Assembly (NCBI GenBank): GCA_031969915.1
Contig: DALYJJ010000013.1
Location: forward strand, 3,727-67,726
DNA: 64,000 nucleotides
DNA from: DALYJJ01 sp031969915
GTDB taxonomy: Bacteria; Acidobacteriota; Terriglobia; Bryobacterales; Bryobacteraceae
Direction of reading: 5' to 3'
Shown: one piece after another, positions 27,189 to 35,945 of the stretch
How the letters are laid out: every line of letters begins with the position of its first letter
Position numbering within the stretch: position 1 is the first letter of the stretch
Made by a program: the position numbers and the translations under genes
The notes under the pieces: model-generated
Databases searched by the model: none
Seen by the model: the letters and a program-made list of their open reading frames with translations, nothing else
What the model was told of the DNA's origin: nothing

Positions 27189-27198
27189 ATGATACAAT
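27189..27198. promoter_or_regulatory. Overlapping divergent -10 hexamers between xerD and 27244 gene
   Basis: ATGATACAAT reads TATCAT on the minus strand (27194-27189, seven bases before the recombinase ATG) and TACAAT on the plus strand (27193-27198, with AAAGGG at 27231 serving the TTG at 27244). The two promoters share bases, so they should compete. Confidence 0.4.
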
Positions 27199-27243
27199 AA
27201 GCGCCAAAATGTTTGGAAGAAAGCTGAAGTAAAGGGTTCGGTT

Positions 27244-27729
27244 TTGGCCGGTTCACCCAGCAAAAAAATCGTGATCCTGCGCTTTGACCGCGATCCGGCG
27301 GTGGGCTTTGCCAACCCGTTGAGCTTTTCGCAAGGGGATTCCCTCGAGCTCATCAACCAGGATGGACAGTTTACTCCGGTTCCCTGGTCTGACATAAAAC
27401 TCGTTTATTTTGTTAGAGATTACCCGATCGGACGAATGGCTCTGGAACGTATGGCCTTTCGCAATCGGCCGAAAGCGGAAGGGCTGTGGGTGCGGGTACA
27501 GTTCCGGGACCAGGAGACGCTAGAGGGCGTTCTGTCGAACAACCTCCTCCAGATGGATGGGGCAGGGTTCACCATCGTGCCCCCGGAGATGCCAAACGTC
27601 CAGCGGGTCTACATACCCCGGATCGCAATCCACTCCATGGTGGTGCTCGGCGTCATTGCCGGCCCGCTCGGCAAACAGAAGAAACCGAAGGCACCTACTG
27701 GTCAGATCGGGCTCTTCGAACCGCAGTAG
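27244..27729 (+). CDS. Conserved hypothetical protein, 161 aa
   Basis: A soluble protein starting at TTG, seven bases after AAAGGG. Two beta-rich halves are visible: KKIVILRFDRDPAVGF, then IKLVYFVRDYPIGRM (the 'FVRD' turn is characteristic of an acidobacterial family of unknown function), GLWVRVQFRDQETLEGVLSN and FTIVPPEMPNVQRVYIPRIA. The strand order recalls small beta-barrel domains such as PilZ, but the PilZ RxxxR and (D/N)xSxxG motifs are absent. It is divergent from xerD and its 3' end overlaps the next, opposite gene by 35 bases. Function is unknown. Confidence 0.75.
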   Translation: MAGSPSKKIVILRFDRDPAVGFANPLSFSQGDSLELINQDGQFTPVPWSDIKLVYFVRDYPIGRMALERMAFRNRPKAEGLWVRVQFRDQETLEGVLSNNLLQMDGAGFTIVPPEMPNVQRVYIPRIAIHSMVVLGVIAGPLGKQKKPKAPTGQIGLFEPQ

Positions 27730-28162
27730 GGGCCGTGCGCAACAGGCGCAGTCCGGCGGCGAACTGAACGGCTGCGAACGAAAGCAGGAGCAAGGGATCG
27801 GAGAACGTCTGGAAGTTCCATCCCAGACCGGTCACCACGTCACCCGGTTTCTCCGGATTCAGATACAACGAAACGCGGGATCCGGCGGCACGCGCGCCAT
27901 ACTCCGGCGGCAACGGCGAGACGTAGGTGCTGCCACAAAACCGATACTGCACGTAGTGCACCCGATCGCCACCGACCAGTGCGGACACCGAGGATAGCCC
28001 GGCCCTGGCCGTTTCCGGTGGACACGTGCGAAGGACGATCCCCTCCCCATGCACCCAGGTCCGGAACCTCTTCAGCCGTTGGGGGACGCTGGCGGCGGCG
28101 GCCAGGGTAGCCGCCGTGCCGAGCGTCAGTAGAAAAAGCGCGCCTGCTTGCCGCCCCGACAT
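27695..28162 (-). CDS. Small two-helix membrane protein (DUF3592-like)
   Basis: A 155-residue protein with an N-terminal membrane helix (ALFLLTLGTAATLAAAA), a beta-rich extracytoplasmic part containing RVHYVQYRFCGSTY and SRVSLYLNPEKPGDVV, and a C-terminal helix (LLLLSFAAVQFAAGLRLL). A strand with YRF-type pattern followed by 'xVxLYxNPxxP' is the outline of DUF3592 proteins. ATG at 28162 is chosen; a TTG lies two codons upstream. Its 3' end overlaps the convergent neighbour by 35 bases. Function is unknown. Confidence 0.6.
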   Translation of the reverse strand: MSGRQAGALFLLTLGTAATLAAAASVPQRLKRFRTWVHGEGIVLRTCPPETARAGLSSVSALVGGDRVHYVQYRFCGSTYVSPLPPEYGARAAGSRVSLYLNPEKPGDVVTGLGWNFQTFSDPLLLLSFAAVQFAAGLRLLRTAPTAVRRARSDQ

Positions 28163-28206
28163 TCTCAATGAACAACCGCGAGAAATCGGGCCGGAAACGG
28201 ATCAGG

Positions 28207-31200
28207 TTACTTCCAATCGGGAATCCGCCCGGGCGTCGGCGGCGCACCCGCGGCGTCCAGCGACTTCTCCAGCGCCTTGAGGTCGACCTCCACCAGCGCC
28301 CGTAGTTTCTTCAACTCCTCGGCGAGGAGGTCGGAGGCGATCTGGTACTGGTCGAGGTTCGTGCGGGTCGGCTTGGCGATCGCGCCGCGAAGCTGGCCGC
28401 CGATCGTTCCGGCCCGGTCGGAGATGGAGGGGGGAACCGCTTCGTTGCGGCTGGCGACGGTCCGGTCCCCCTGGAGTTCGCGCGCGATGGCGGCGAGGCG
28501 CCGGTCGAGGGAGCGGGCTTCTTCGTGCAGCTTCACGGGTAGCGAAGGCGTCGCGTCCAGCGCCCGCTTGATCGCGTCCAGCCGGGTTCGCGTCGCGCCC
28601 ACCGTCTCCACCGCACCCGAGACAGCGCGCTGCAACCTTGTCAGCTTGGTCTGGAATTCCGAGATCGCCTTAAAGTCCGCCGCCGTCAGGCCGCTGGTCG
28701 TGTCGGCCACCACTTTGAAGGTCACGGGCCCGGCCAGCGGAGTCACCACGCCGCCGGCGCGTTTGGAGACCGAGACCTTATACGTTCCCGGCATCGCGAA
28801 CGGACCGCCCGGATCCTCGGCGAAGGGATTGTCGTCGTCGCCGCCGCCGCGCCCCGGACGCCCGAGCAGGACGGCCGGCTCGCGGAGGTCCCAGGCCACG
28901 CGATGCAACCCCTTGCCCGACGGCCCGGTGAACGTGCGGACCACTTTGCCCGCCTCGTCGGTGACGGTCAGCAGGATCGTGGGCGCTTCCTCTTCGTCCT
29001 CCGCGCGAAGTTGATCCGCGGTTGGATACACGATCGGCTGGTTCTTGCGCGCCGCCTCCCGCTCCGCTTCCCGGCGAAGCTCCTTCTTCGACTTGAGACC
29101 GTCCTTCAGGTGATAGGTGATCACCGCGCCGAACGGCGGATTGTCGGCGGTGTAGAACGACTCCCCGAGGAAGGCCTTCGCCCGCCCGCCATACTGCCGC
29201 GAAGGCAGATAGAGCAACGCGTCGCGCGGCGGGAACAGATGGGCGTCTTTCTCGAGCGTGGCCTTACCGATGCCGCGCAGCGGCGTGTAGTCGTCCAGAA
29301 TGTAGATGCCGCGCCCGAAGGTGCCCAGCACCAGGTCGTTCTCCCGCTTCTGTATGGCGATGTCGCGCACCGCGATGGTCGGAAAGTTCCCCGTCAGCGC
29401 GATCCACTTCTCACCGCCGTCCACCGTGAAATAAGCGCCGAACTCGGTGCCCGCGAAAAGCATCTTCGGGTCCACATGATCCTCGGCCAGCGCGAGCACC
29501 GTGCCGTTCGCCGGCAGGTTCCCCTGAATCGAAACCCACGTCTTGCCCGCGTCGGTGGACTTCAGCAGATACGGCGCGAAGTCCGCGTTCTTATGAGCGT
29601 CGAACGCGGCGTATACGGTATTGGGATCGTGCTGCGAGGCGAGCAGGCGGCTCACGTAGGTCTTCTCCGGCACTCCCGGGAACGTCTCGATCTTGCGCCA
29701 GGCGCCGCCGCCGTTTTCCGATACCTGGATGAGCCCATCGTCGGTGCCCACGTAGAGCAGGCCTTCCTTCTTCGGCGACTCGCCGAGCGCCGTGATGTTG
29801 CAGTAGATGGACGTGGACTGGTGCTTGGCGATCGCGTCCACACTCTGGATCTTGCCCATCACCGGCAGTTGATTCCGGTCGATCTGGCGCGTCAGATCGG
29901 GGCTCACCGCCTTCCACGAATCGCCCCGGTCGTCGCTGCGAAACAGCTTGTTGGCCGCGAAGTAGATCCGGGTGTTCAGATGCGGGCTGATCATCAGCGG
30001 AGAATCCCAGTTCCAGCGCAGCGGCGGCTCGCCCTTGCCTTCCTGCGGCTGGATGCCCACCCGTTCCCCGGTCCGTTTGTCGTAGCGCACCAGCACGCCG
30101 TACTGAAGCGTCGCGTAGATCGTGTTCGGATCCTTCGGATCCACTTTCGTGTGAAACCCGTCCCCGCCGTTGGTGATGAACCAGTCGCTGTTGGTGATTC
30201 CGTGCACCGACTTGGTGCGCGAAGGCCCGCAGAACGAGTTGTTATCCTGCGTCCCGCCGCACACGTTGTAGAACGGGCGCGATTCATCCACTGAGATGTC
30301 GTACAACTGCACGATCGGCAGGTTCGATTTGAAGTTCCACGTCTGCGCCCGGTCGAAGCTCTCGTAGATCCCGCCGTCGCTCCCCACCAGGTAGTGATCG
30401 TTATCGTTCGGGTCGATCCAGATGGCGTGATTGTCCACATGCTTGTGGCGCTCGCCCAGGTTGCGGAACGTGCGGCCGCCGTCGTCGGTCACCTTCAGAA
30501 ACACATCCATCGCATACACGCGCTCGGCGTTCTGCGGGTCCACCACCAGGTGCGCGTAGTACATGGACTGCGCGATGTAGCCGGAGCGTTTCTCCCACGT
30601 CTGGCCGAAGTCGAGCGAGCGGTAGGTCCCGCTCTTGTCGTCCTGCGCTTCAATCGACGCGTACACCATGTCCGGCGCGGTGGGCGCGACGGCGAGTCCG
30701 ATGCGGCCCAGGTCGCCCGACGGAATGCCGGAGCTGAGCTTGGTCCAGTTCTTGCCGCCGTCCACCGACTTGTAGATCGCGCTCTCCGGGCCGCCGTGCA
30801 CCAGCGTCCACACGTGACGCCGCCGCTGGTGCGCCGCCGCGAGGAGCACATCGGGATTCTTCGGATGCATCACCACGTCCGTTACGCCCGTGTTCTCACT
30901 CACCTTCAAAACCTGGGTCCAGGTCTTGCCGCCGTCGGTGGTCTTGTAGAGGCCGCGGTCCCCGCCGGGTCCCCACAGCGGGCCTTGCGCCGCCGCGTAC
31001 ACGGTGCTGCTGTCGCGCGGGTCGATCAGGATCCTGGCGATGTGCTCGGACTTGCCCAGGCCCATCTTCTTCCACGTGCGGCCGGCGTCATCGGAGCGGT
31101 ACACACCGTCCCCATAGCCGACGCTGCGCTGGTTGTTGTTCTCGCCCGTGCCCACCCAAACCACCGAGGGGTTCTTCGGATCGATGGTCACCGCCCCGAT

Positions 31201-31488
31201 CGAATACGAACCCTGCCGGTCGAACACCGGCGTCCACGTCGTGCCCGAATTCACCGTCTTCCACACCCCGCCGGACGACACGGCGGCGTAGTACGTGGAG
31301 GTCTTCGTGGGGTGCACGGCGAAAGCACCCACGCGCCCGGACGTCAAGGCCGGTCCGATGCCGCGCAAACGCAGGCCGGCGAACGTCGGCGGCGACATCG
31401 GATCGGCCGCGCGCGCCTCCGGTTTTTGCTCCTGCGCGAAAAGGATCGAAGATGCGGCGCAGATCGCCGCCCAGCGGGCAAGGTTCAC
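28207..31488 (-). CDS. Sortilin (VPS10)-like secreted beta-propeller protein
   Basis: A 1093-residue exported protein made of BNR/Asp-box repeats (GVWKTVNSGTTW, GVYRSDDAGRTW, GLYKTTDGGKTW, KSVDGGKNWTK and more up to about residue 730) forming sortilin-like propellers, followed by a C-terminal region with a beta domain (FTGPSGKGLHRVAWDLREP, about 855-970) and a helical tail. AGGAG eight bases before the GTG at 31488 decides this start; GTG 31497 and TTG 31494 are too close to it. Such proteins are abundant in Acidobacteria and Bacteroidetes, often labelled glycosyl hydrolase or 'photosystem stability factor-like', without proven activity. Confidence 0.85.
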   Translation of the reverse strand: MNLARWAAICAASSILFAQEQKPEARAADPMSPPTFAGLRLRGIGPALTSGRVGAFAVHPTKTSTYYAAVSSGGVWKTVNSGTTWTPVFDRQGSYSIGAVTIDPKNPSVVWVGTGENNNQRSVGYGDGVYRSDDAGRTWKKMGLGKSEHIARILIDPRDSSTVYAAAQGPLWGPGGDRGLYKTTDGGKTWTQVLKVSENTGVTDVVMHPKNPDVLLAAAHQRRRHVWTLVHGGPESAIYKSVDGGKNWTKLSSGIPSGDLGRIGLAVAPTAPDMVYASIEAQDDKSGTYRSLDFGQTWEKRSGYIAQSMYYAHLVVDPQNAERVYAMDVFLKVTDDGGRTFRNLGERHKHVDNHAIWIDPNDNDHYLVGSDGGIYESFDRAQTWNFKSNLPIVQLYDISVDESRPFYNVCGGTQDNNSFCGPSRTKSVHGITNSDWFITNGGDGFHTKVDPKDPNTIYATLQYGVLVRYDKRTGERVGIQPQEGKGEPPLRWNWDSPLMISPHLNTRIYFAANKLFRSDDRGDSWKAVSPDLTRQIDRNQLPVMGKIQSVDAIAKHQSTSIYCNITALGESPKKEGLLYVGTDDGLIQVSENGGGAWRKIETFPGVPEKTYVSRLLASQHDPNTVYAAFDAHKNADFAPYLLKSTDAGKTWVSIQGNLPANGTVLALAEDHVDPKMLFAGTEFGAYFTVDGGEKWIALTGNFPTIAVRDIAIQKRENDLVLGTFGRGIYILDDYTPLRGIGKATLEKDAHLFPPRDALLYLPSRQYGGRAKAFLGESFYTADNPPFGAVITYHLKDGLKSKKELRREAEREAARKNQPIVYPTADQLRAEDEEEAPTILLTVTDEAGKVVRTFTGPSGKGLHRVAWDLREPAVLLGRPGRGGGDDDNPFAEDPGGPFAMPGTYKVSVSKRAGGVVTPLAGPVTFKVVADTTSGLTAADFKAISEFQTKLTRLQRAVSGAVETVGATRTRLDAIKRALDATPSLPVKLHEEARSLDRRLAAIARELQGDRTVASRNEAVPPSISDRAGTIGGQLRGAIAKPTRTNLDQYQIASDLLAEELKKLRALVEVDLKALEKSLDAAGAPPTPGRIPDWK

Positions 31489-31520
31489 AGCCAACACTCC
31501 TGGAGAGAAGTTGAAGGGGC

Positions 31521-31526
31521 AGTATA
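31521..31526 (-). promoter_or_regulatory. Candidate -10 TATACT for sortilin-like gene
   Basis: On the minus strand GC-TATACT lies 32 bases before the GTG at 31488, giving a leader of about 26 bases that contains the AGGAG site. No convincing -35 is seen. Confidence 0.4.
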
Positions 31527-31546
31527 GCGCGGAGTGCGGCCCGCGG

Positions 31547-32113
31547 TTATCGGCGCACGAGTGACACCGTGGGCAGGCGGTACTCCGCCAGATCCACCCA
31601 CTGGTTGTTGATCGTTTGCTGAACGAAAATCAGGCTGTCCACGTCGAACCCGCGGCTGTACTCGAATTCGGCCCAGCGGCGGCGCGCCAGGTCGGCCACT
31701 GCGCCGGCCTCTTCGGCGCTGATCCCTTGCGCCAGCGTCAGGTGCGGATGATACGGGTACGGCTCCTGGTGGCACAGGTGGCGCTCATTCAGCAGTTCAT
31801 GGAGGGCCAGCAACTGGTCCCGCCCCTCACCGATTTCGATGAACACCACGTTGGACTCCGGGAACACCGCGACGCGATCCAGTTCGATCCGGAACGAAGG
31901 TGTGTCTCGAAGCTGTTGCTGTAACTGGATCCAAGCCTGTTCGGAGGTTCCCGCGATGGGGCGGGGAGGGAGGATTGTCACGTGCGACTGAATGCGGCAC
32001 GCATGAACCAGTTCCTGACGAAGCCGGTTCAGAAAAGCGCCCAACGGATCCGGCGTGTAGGTCACGAGGGCGAAGGAATTAAGACGCTCGACGCCATTCG
32101 AGCTACAGTCCAT
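31547..32113 (-). CDS. 2H phosphoesterase (2'-5' RNA ligase family)
   Basis: A 188-residue protein with both HxT/S motifs of the 2H superfamily: SHVTIL near residue 45 and HPHLTLA near residue 122. Relatives open 2',3'-cyclic phosphates or join 2'-5' bonds in RNA. The ATG at 32113 is chosen because a minus-strand TACACT ends exactly six bases before it, implying a leaderless message; a GTG two codons upstream would fall between promoter and start. Stands between two minus-strand genes, with the sortilin-like gene downstream. The substrate is unknown. Confidence 0.82.
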   Translation of the reverse strand: MDCSSNGVERLNSFALVTYTPDPLGAFLNRLRQELVHACRIQSHVTILPPRPIAGTSEQAWIQLQQQLRDTPSFRIELDRVAVFPESNVVFIEIGEGRDQLLALHELLNERHLCHQEPYPYHPHLTLAQGISAEEAGAVADLARRRWAEFEYSRGFDVDSLIFVQQTINNQWVDLAEYRLPTVSLVRR

Positions 32114-32119
32114 CTTCAC

Positions 32120-32125
32120 AGTGTA
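32120..32125 (-). promoter_or_regulatory. Candidate leaderless -10 hexamer TACACT
   Basis: Minus-strand TACACT is followed by GTGAAG and then the ATG at 32113, a six-base gap. No ribosome-binding site precedes the ATG. Confidence 0.42.
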
Positions 32126-32183
32126 TCGTCACCGGCGGCGCGAAATGCAAGCGCCTTCAATGGTTGATCGTTTCATCACGGTA

Positions 32184-32516
32184 CTACAAGTTTGCCGGCG
32201 CAACGGGCGCACCGGCCGCTAGGGGCTCCGATTCGAAGCCGCTCTTCACTTCCGGCAACACCCAGCGGGCTTCTTCGAACCCGACATATTTGTAGATGCG
32301 TAACTCCCCGCTGTCGGATTCGAGAAGATCGCCGACATCCAGCGGCCGCTCCGTCTCACGAAGCAGAAACCACGCGGCGTAAGGCGAGGATTCCTCCACG
32401 GTCCCGTTCGCCTCATAGTCCCGGGGCTTCACCGGCGTCACGCCGCTCGTGTGCGGGGCCCAGCGGAAGTTCTGGCGGGGCGTGTCCTTCATTCGGTGGA
32501 TGCGATAGCTCGGCAT
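32184..32516 (-). CDS. Conserved hypothetical protein, 110 aa
   Basis: A small soluble protein beginning PSYRIHRMKDTPRQNFRW. The middle contains SSPYAAWFLLRETERPLDVGDLLE and a Tyr/Glu-rich strand IYKYVGFEEARWVLPE, followed by a disordered Ala/Pro tail. A good Shine-Dalgarno site (GGAGG, nine bases before the ATG) and a -10-like GATACT at 32533-32538 on the same strand support expression. No known catalytic motif. It follows the patatin gene on the same strand by 24 bases. Confidence 0.75.
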   Translation of the reverse strand: MPSYRIHRMKDTPRQNFRWAPHTSGVTPVKPRDYEANGTVEESSPYAAWFLLRETERPLDVGDLLESDSGELRIYKYVGFEEARWVLPEVKSGFESEPLAAGAPVAPANL

Positions 32517-32540
32517 GGCTTTCGTCCTCCGTAGTATCGC

Positions 32541-33296
32541 CTAAAACAAGTTCTGGATGAAATGTTTCTCCCGCAACGCATCCTCGTACCCCATCTCGAT
32601 CCAGCGCTCGGCTTTGTCCCGGCTCCAGTAGATCGCGTCGCGGGGCGCGCCGAGGTAGTCCTCCGGGCCGATGATCATGGACCGCGCGGAGTCCGGAACG
32701 GCTGGAATTCGCGGCCCGATGGAGCGCAGCCCCTTGATCACCGTCACCAGGGCGCGCGGGATCTTCCGCAGCACGTTCACGCCGACCACGACATCCGCGC
32801 CCGCCTCCGCGCCCGCCCACAGCGGCAGCGCGCCCATGATGCCGCCGTCGGTGTAGAGGCGGCCGTCGATGCGCTGCTGGGGAAGCATGCCCAGCACGGC
32901 GCACGAAGCGGCCAGGTGCCGCCACGTGATGCCGGGGTTCATCACCAGCACCGGCTTCAGCCTCATCAGGTCCGTGATCACCACGCCGTAGGGCTGTTGC
33001 GGCTGATAGGAATCGTGCACTTCACGCACCCATTGCACGAACGGTTCGGCGGCCACGATGCCGTCCACGAAGCTCTTCGGCAGCCGGAACCGGTGCGTGG
33101 AGGCGTCAGTGAGGCGGAGCCAGCGGTCAATCAACTCATCCGGCGAGCAGCCGCCCGCGATGGCCCATCCGTTCAACGATCCCACCGACGCTCCGACCAC
33201 GATGTCCGGCCGCCAAAACTCGCTCAGGGCGCGCCAGGCGCCGGCCTGGTAGGCCCCGAACATGCCTCCCGCGGAGAGAACAAGCGCGCTTCGCAT
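32541..33296 (-). CDS. Patatin-like phospholipase
   Basis: A 251-residue cytoplasmic patatin fold. The oxyanion loop is SAGGMFGAYQAGAW at the N-terminus, the nucleophile serine is in VVGASVGSLNG (GxSxG) and the catalytic Asp is in LYTDGGIMGALP. ATG at 33296 is taken as start since SALVLSAGG follows directly and minus-strand TAGTAT ends eight bases upstream; a longer reading to 33338 would cross that hexamer. It hydrolyses acyl esters of lipids; the substrate is unknown. Divergent from the 33350 gene. Confidence 0.85.
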   Translation of the reverse strand: MRSALVLSAGGMFGAYQAGAWRALSEFWRPDIVVGASVGSLNGWAIAGGCSPDELIDRWLRLTDASTHRFRLPKSFVDGIVAAEPFVQWVREVHDSYQPQQPYGVVITDLMRLKPVLVMNPGITWRHLAASCAVLGMLPQQRIDGRLYTDGGIMGALPLWAGAEAGADVVVGVNVLRKIPRALVTVIKGLRSIGPRIPAVPDSARSMIIGPEDYLGAPRDAIYWSRDKAERWIEMGYEDALREKHFIQNLF

Positions 33297-33304
33297 CCGC
33301 TTCC

Positions 33305-33341
33305 ATACTAGCGATGAACCGGGCGGCTCATCTGGCACAAT
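33305..33341. promoter_or_regulatory. Divergent near-leaderless promoters
   Basis: Minus-strand TAGTAT (33310-33305) is eight bases before the patatin ATG at 33296; plus-strand CACAAT (33336-33341) is eight bases before the ATG at 33350. Neither gene has a usable Shine-Dalgarno site. Confidence 0.38.
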
Positions 33342-33349
33342 GAAATCGC

Positions 33350-33892
33350 ATGGTCTTCGATGCGGCGGAGTTCGGCGCGGGCGTGGCTCGAATTCTCGCG
33401 CTGGACGGCGATGGGGCGCGCCGGATGCCTCTCGCGCACGGGGTCTGCTCCTCGCCCGAAGCGAAGCGCCTGTTGGCCGCCGCCTCCGCCGCCGAACTGT
33501 TCCCCGCCGCGCGCGCTCCCCAGGCCGCCCTGGCCGGGCTCTGGCTCTATTTCTCCTGCCTCGACGAGAGTCATTCGCTCTCGCAGGACATCCCCTCGCC
33601 GGAAGGCAGTTTCTGGCACGGCATCATGCACCGCCAGGAGCCGGATCCCGGCAACGCCGGCTACTGGTTCCGCCGCGTCGGCGCGCACGCGGTGTTTCCC
33701 GCTTTGCGCGACGAGGCCGAAACGCTCGGCTACCAGTCCGCCGGCTCGTGGGATCCGTTCGCCTTCATTCACTTCGTCGAGCAGGCGCGCCGCCAGCCCG
33801 GCTCGCCCGATGAGATCCTGGCCCGCGAAGTCCAACTCGCGGAATGGCGGCTGCTCTTCCGCTATTGCGCGCTGCCGGGGAGCGGCCGTTGA
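33350..33892 (+). CDS. Conserved hypothetical protein, 180 aa
   Basis: A soluble, mostly helical protein. Notable segments are LFPAARAPQAALAGLWLYF, LDESHSLSQDIPSPEGSFWHGIMHRQEPDPGNAGYWFRRVG and WDPFAFIHFVEQAR; the clustered His, Glu, Trp and Tyr residues in the middle look like an active or binding site and read as conserved rather than random. No family name can be given with confidence. Its stop overlaps the TTG start of the adaptor gene by four bases. Confidence 0.75.
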   Translation: MVFDAAEFGAGVARILALDGDGARRMPLAHGVCSSPEAKRLLAAASAAELFPAARAPQAALAGLWLYFSCLDESHSLSQDIPSPEGSFWHGIMHRQEPDPGNAGYWFRRVGAHAVFPALRDEAETLGYQSAGSWDPFAFIHFVEQARRQPGSPDEILAREVQLAEWRLLFRYCALPGSGR

Positions 33893-35115
33893 AAACGTTC
33901 GTACTCGCCCTCGCCGTGCTCGCCGCGGTGGCCGTCGCGCTCTGGTTCGTACTCGGCCGCGCTCGGCCGGCCGAAGTCCCGTTCGCCGCCGTGGAGCCGG
34001 AGACCATCGAGAGCGTCCTCACCACGAATGGCCGCGTGGAGCCTGTCGAATGGGCGGTGGCGCGGGCGGAACGGCCCGGACTGGTGGTCTCTCTTCCCGT
34101 GGAGCGCGGGCAGGCGGTGGCCAAAGGCGCGATCCTCGCGGCCACCGATGCGAGCGGCGCGCGGGCGGCCTTGGCCTCCGCCGAGGCCCGTATCGAGCAG
34201 GCGCGCGCGCTGCTGTCGACGGTGGAACGCGGTGGGCCCGCCGCCGAGCGCGCTTCGATCGACGGCGAATTGGCCCAGGCGCGCCTGGAACGGCAGTCGG
34301 CCGAGCGCGAGGCGGCGGCCTTGGAACGGCTGGTCGCCAAACAGGCCGCAACCGCGCATGATCTGACCATCGCCCGGCAGCGCATCGCCCAGGCCGAAGC
34401 CCGCCAGCAGGCCCTTGAAGCCAAACGCGGCGTGCTGGTGGCCGCGGCCGACCGCGATGTGGCCCAGGCGCAACTCCGCGAGGCCCAGGCCGCGGCCGCC
34501 CTGGCCCGCGAGCAGATCGACAAGAGCGCCGTGCGCGCCCCCATCGCGGGCACTCTGTATGCCCTCGATACACGCCTCGGTTCTTTCCTCAACGCCGGCG
34601 ATCCCGTGGCCAGCATCGGGCAGTTGGATCGCCTGCGCGCCGTGATCTACGTCGATGAGCCCGAGCTCGGCCGCGTGCGCCGCGGCGCCCCGGTTCGCCT
34701 CACCTGGGACGCCCTGCCCGGCCGCGAGTGGAAGGGCGTCGTGGATCGCGTTCCCACCCAGGTGGTCGCGCAGGGCGCCCGGCAGGTGGGCGAGGTCATG
34801 GCCCTGATCGACAACCCGGATCGCACCCTGCTGCCAGGCACGAACATCAACGCCGGCATCCAGTCCGCCGTGGTCAGCGGCGCGCTGAGCGTTCCGAAGG
34901 AGGCCATCCGGCGGCGCGGCGGCGAGACCGGTGTGTTCGTCCTCGGCCCGGCAGCCACGCTGGCCTGGCGGCCGGTGAAACTCGGCGTGTCGAGTGTCAC
35001 TCGCTCGCAAGTGGTGAGCGGGCTCTCGGTGGGCGACCGCGTGGCGCTGGCCGCGGATCGCGAACTGAGCCCCGGTATGGCCGTCTCACCCGCCCCTGCT
35101 AAACTCGGGAATTGA
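33889..35115 (+). CDS. Periplasmic adaptor (HlyD/MFP) protein
   Basis: A 408-residue membrane-fusion protein. N-terminal anchor helix (TFVLALAVLAAVAVALWFVLG), first half of a lipoyl domain (ESVLTTNGRVEPVEWA, VVSLPVERGQAVAKGAIL), a long coiled-coil hairpin rich in Ala/Glu (about 80-210), the second lipoyl half (KSAVRAPIAGTLYALDTRLG), a beta-barrel domain (LRAVIYVDEPELGRVRRG) and a membrane-proximal domain. The TTG start at 33889 is set by the TTGA overlap with the preceding stop. No pump, ATPase or outer-membrane channel gene is adjacent, so its partner must be encoded elsewhere. The last bases overlap the PHP gene. Confidence 0.88.
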   Translation: MKTFVLALAVLAAVAVALWFVLGRARPAEVPFAAVEPETIESVLTTNGRVEPVEWAVARAERPGLVVSLPVERGQAVAKGAILAATDASGARAALASAEARIEQARALLSTVERGGPAAERASIDGELAQARLERQSAEREAAALERLVAKQAATAHDLTIARQRIAQAEARQQALEAKRGVLVAAADRDVAQAQLREAQAAAALAREQIDKSAVRAPIAGTLYALDTRLGSFLNAGDPVASIGQLDRLRAVIYVDEPELGRVRRGAPVRLTWDALPGREWKGVVDRVPTQVVAQGARQVGEVMALIDNPDRTLLPGTNINAGIQSAVVSGALSVPKEAIRRRGGETGVFVLGPAATLAWRPVKLGVSSVTRSQVVSGLSVGDRVALAADRELSPGMAVSPAPAKLGN

Positions 35116-35945
35116 TCGATCTCCACACGCACACCGCGGAGTCTGACGGAACCCTGACTCCCGAGGAACTGCTCGCGGCGGCTGAGCGCGCGGGATTGAC
35201 CGCACTGGCCATCTCCGACCACGACACGTTTCGCGGCTACGACGCCGCCGCTGCACTGCCCAACGGCAATGTGCGCCTGTATTGCGGGATCGAGTTGAGC
35301 ACCCGCCTGCCGGACCCTTCGCTGCCCAGGGCGAAGTCGGTCCACCTGCTGGGCTATTTCCTGCGCGGGCCCGCGCCGGCCGAGTTCCGCGCGTGGCTGG
35401 GCGAACTGAACGCCTCACGCCGCGACCGCAACCGCCGCATGGCGGCGCGCCTCCAGGAGCTGGGCCTGGACATCCGGCTGGAGGAGGCCGAAGCGCTGGG
35501 CCGCAGCGTCACCGGGCGTCCGCACTTCGCGCGCCTGCTGGTGGCCAAGGGCTACGTTCGCACCGCGCGCGAGGCCTTCGATTTCTACCTCGACGAAAAC
35601 GCCAAGGGATACGTGCCGCGCGATGAGCCCACCACTCAGGAGGCGATCCAGCGCGTCGTGGCGGCGGGCGGCGTCGCCTCTCTTGCCCATCCGATCCGCC
35701 TGGGGCGGCGCGACCCGCAGGACGAGGAGCGCCTCATCGCTTCTCTAGTGGACGCCGGTTTGACCGCCCTTGAGGCGTATCACACCGATCACGACGACGG
35801 CCGGGTCCAGTTCTACCTCGACCTGGCAAAGCGCTTTGGCGTTCCCGTCACCGGAGGCTCCGACTTCCACGGCGCGAACAAGCCCGAGGTGTCGCTGGGG
35901 GACGCCCGGGTGCCCGATGAAGTGCTGGAGCGGCTCTTACGTTGA
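35112..35945 (+). CDS. PHP-domain phosphoesterase (YciV/Rnm-like)
   Basis: A 277-residue metal-dependent phosphoesterase. Motifs: IDLHTHTAESDGTL at the start, AISDHDTF, the glutamate of YCGIELST, HLLGYF, ASLAHPIRLG and GGSDFHGANKP at the C-terminus, which together supply the three-metal site. Relatives are 3',5'-nucleoside bisphosphate phosphatases and the 5'-3' exonuclease RNase AM that trims small RNA 5' ends. TTG at 35112 overlaps the previous stop by four bases, and the residues right after it are the first motif, so the start is firm. Confidence 0.88.
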   Translation: MIDLHTHTAESDGTLTPEELLAAAERAGLTALAISDHDTFRGYDAAAALPNGNVRLYCGIELSTRLPDPSLPRAKSVHLLGYFLRGPAPAEFRAWLGELNASRRDRNRRMAARLQELGLDIRLEEAEALGRSVTGRPHFARLLVAKGYVRTAREAFDFYLDENAKGYVPRDEPTTQEAIQRVVAAGGVASLAHPIRLGRRDPQDEERLIASLVDAGLTALEAYHTDHDDGRVQFYLDLAKRFGVPVTGGSDFHGANKPEVSLGDARVPDEVLERLLR

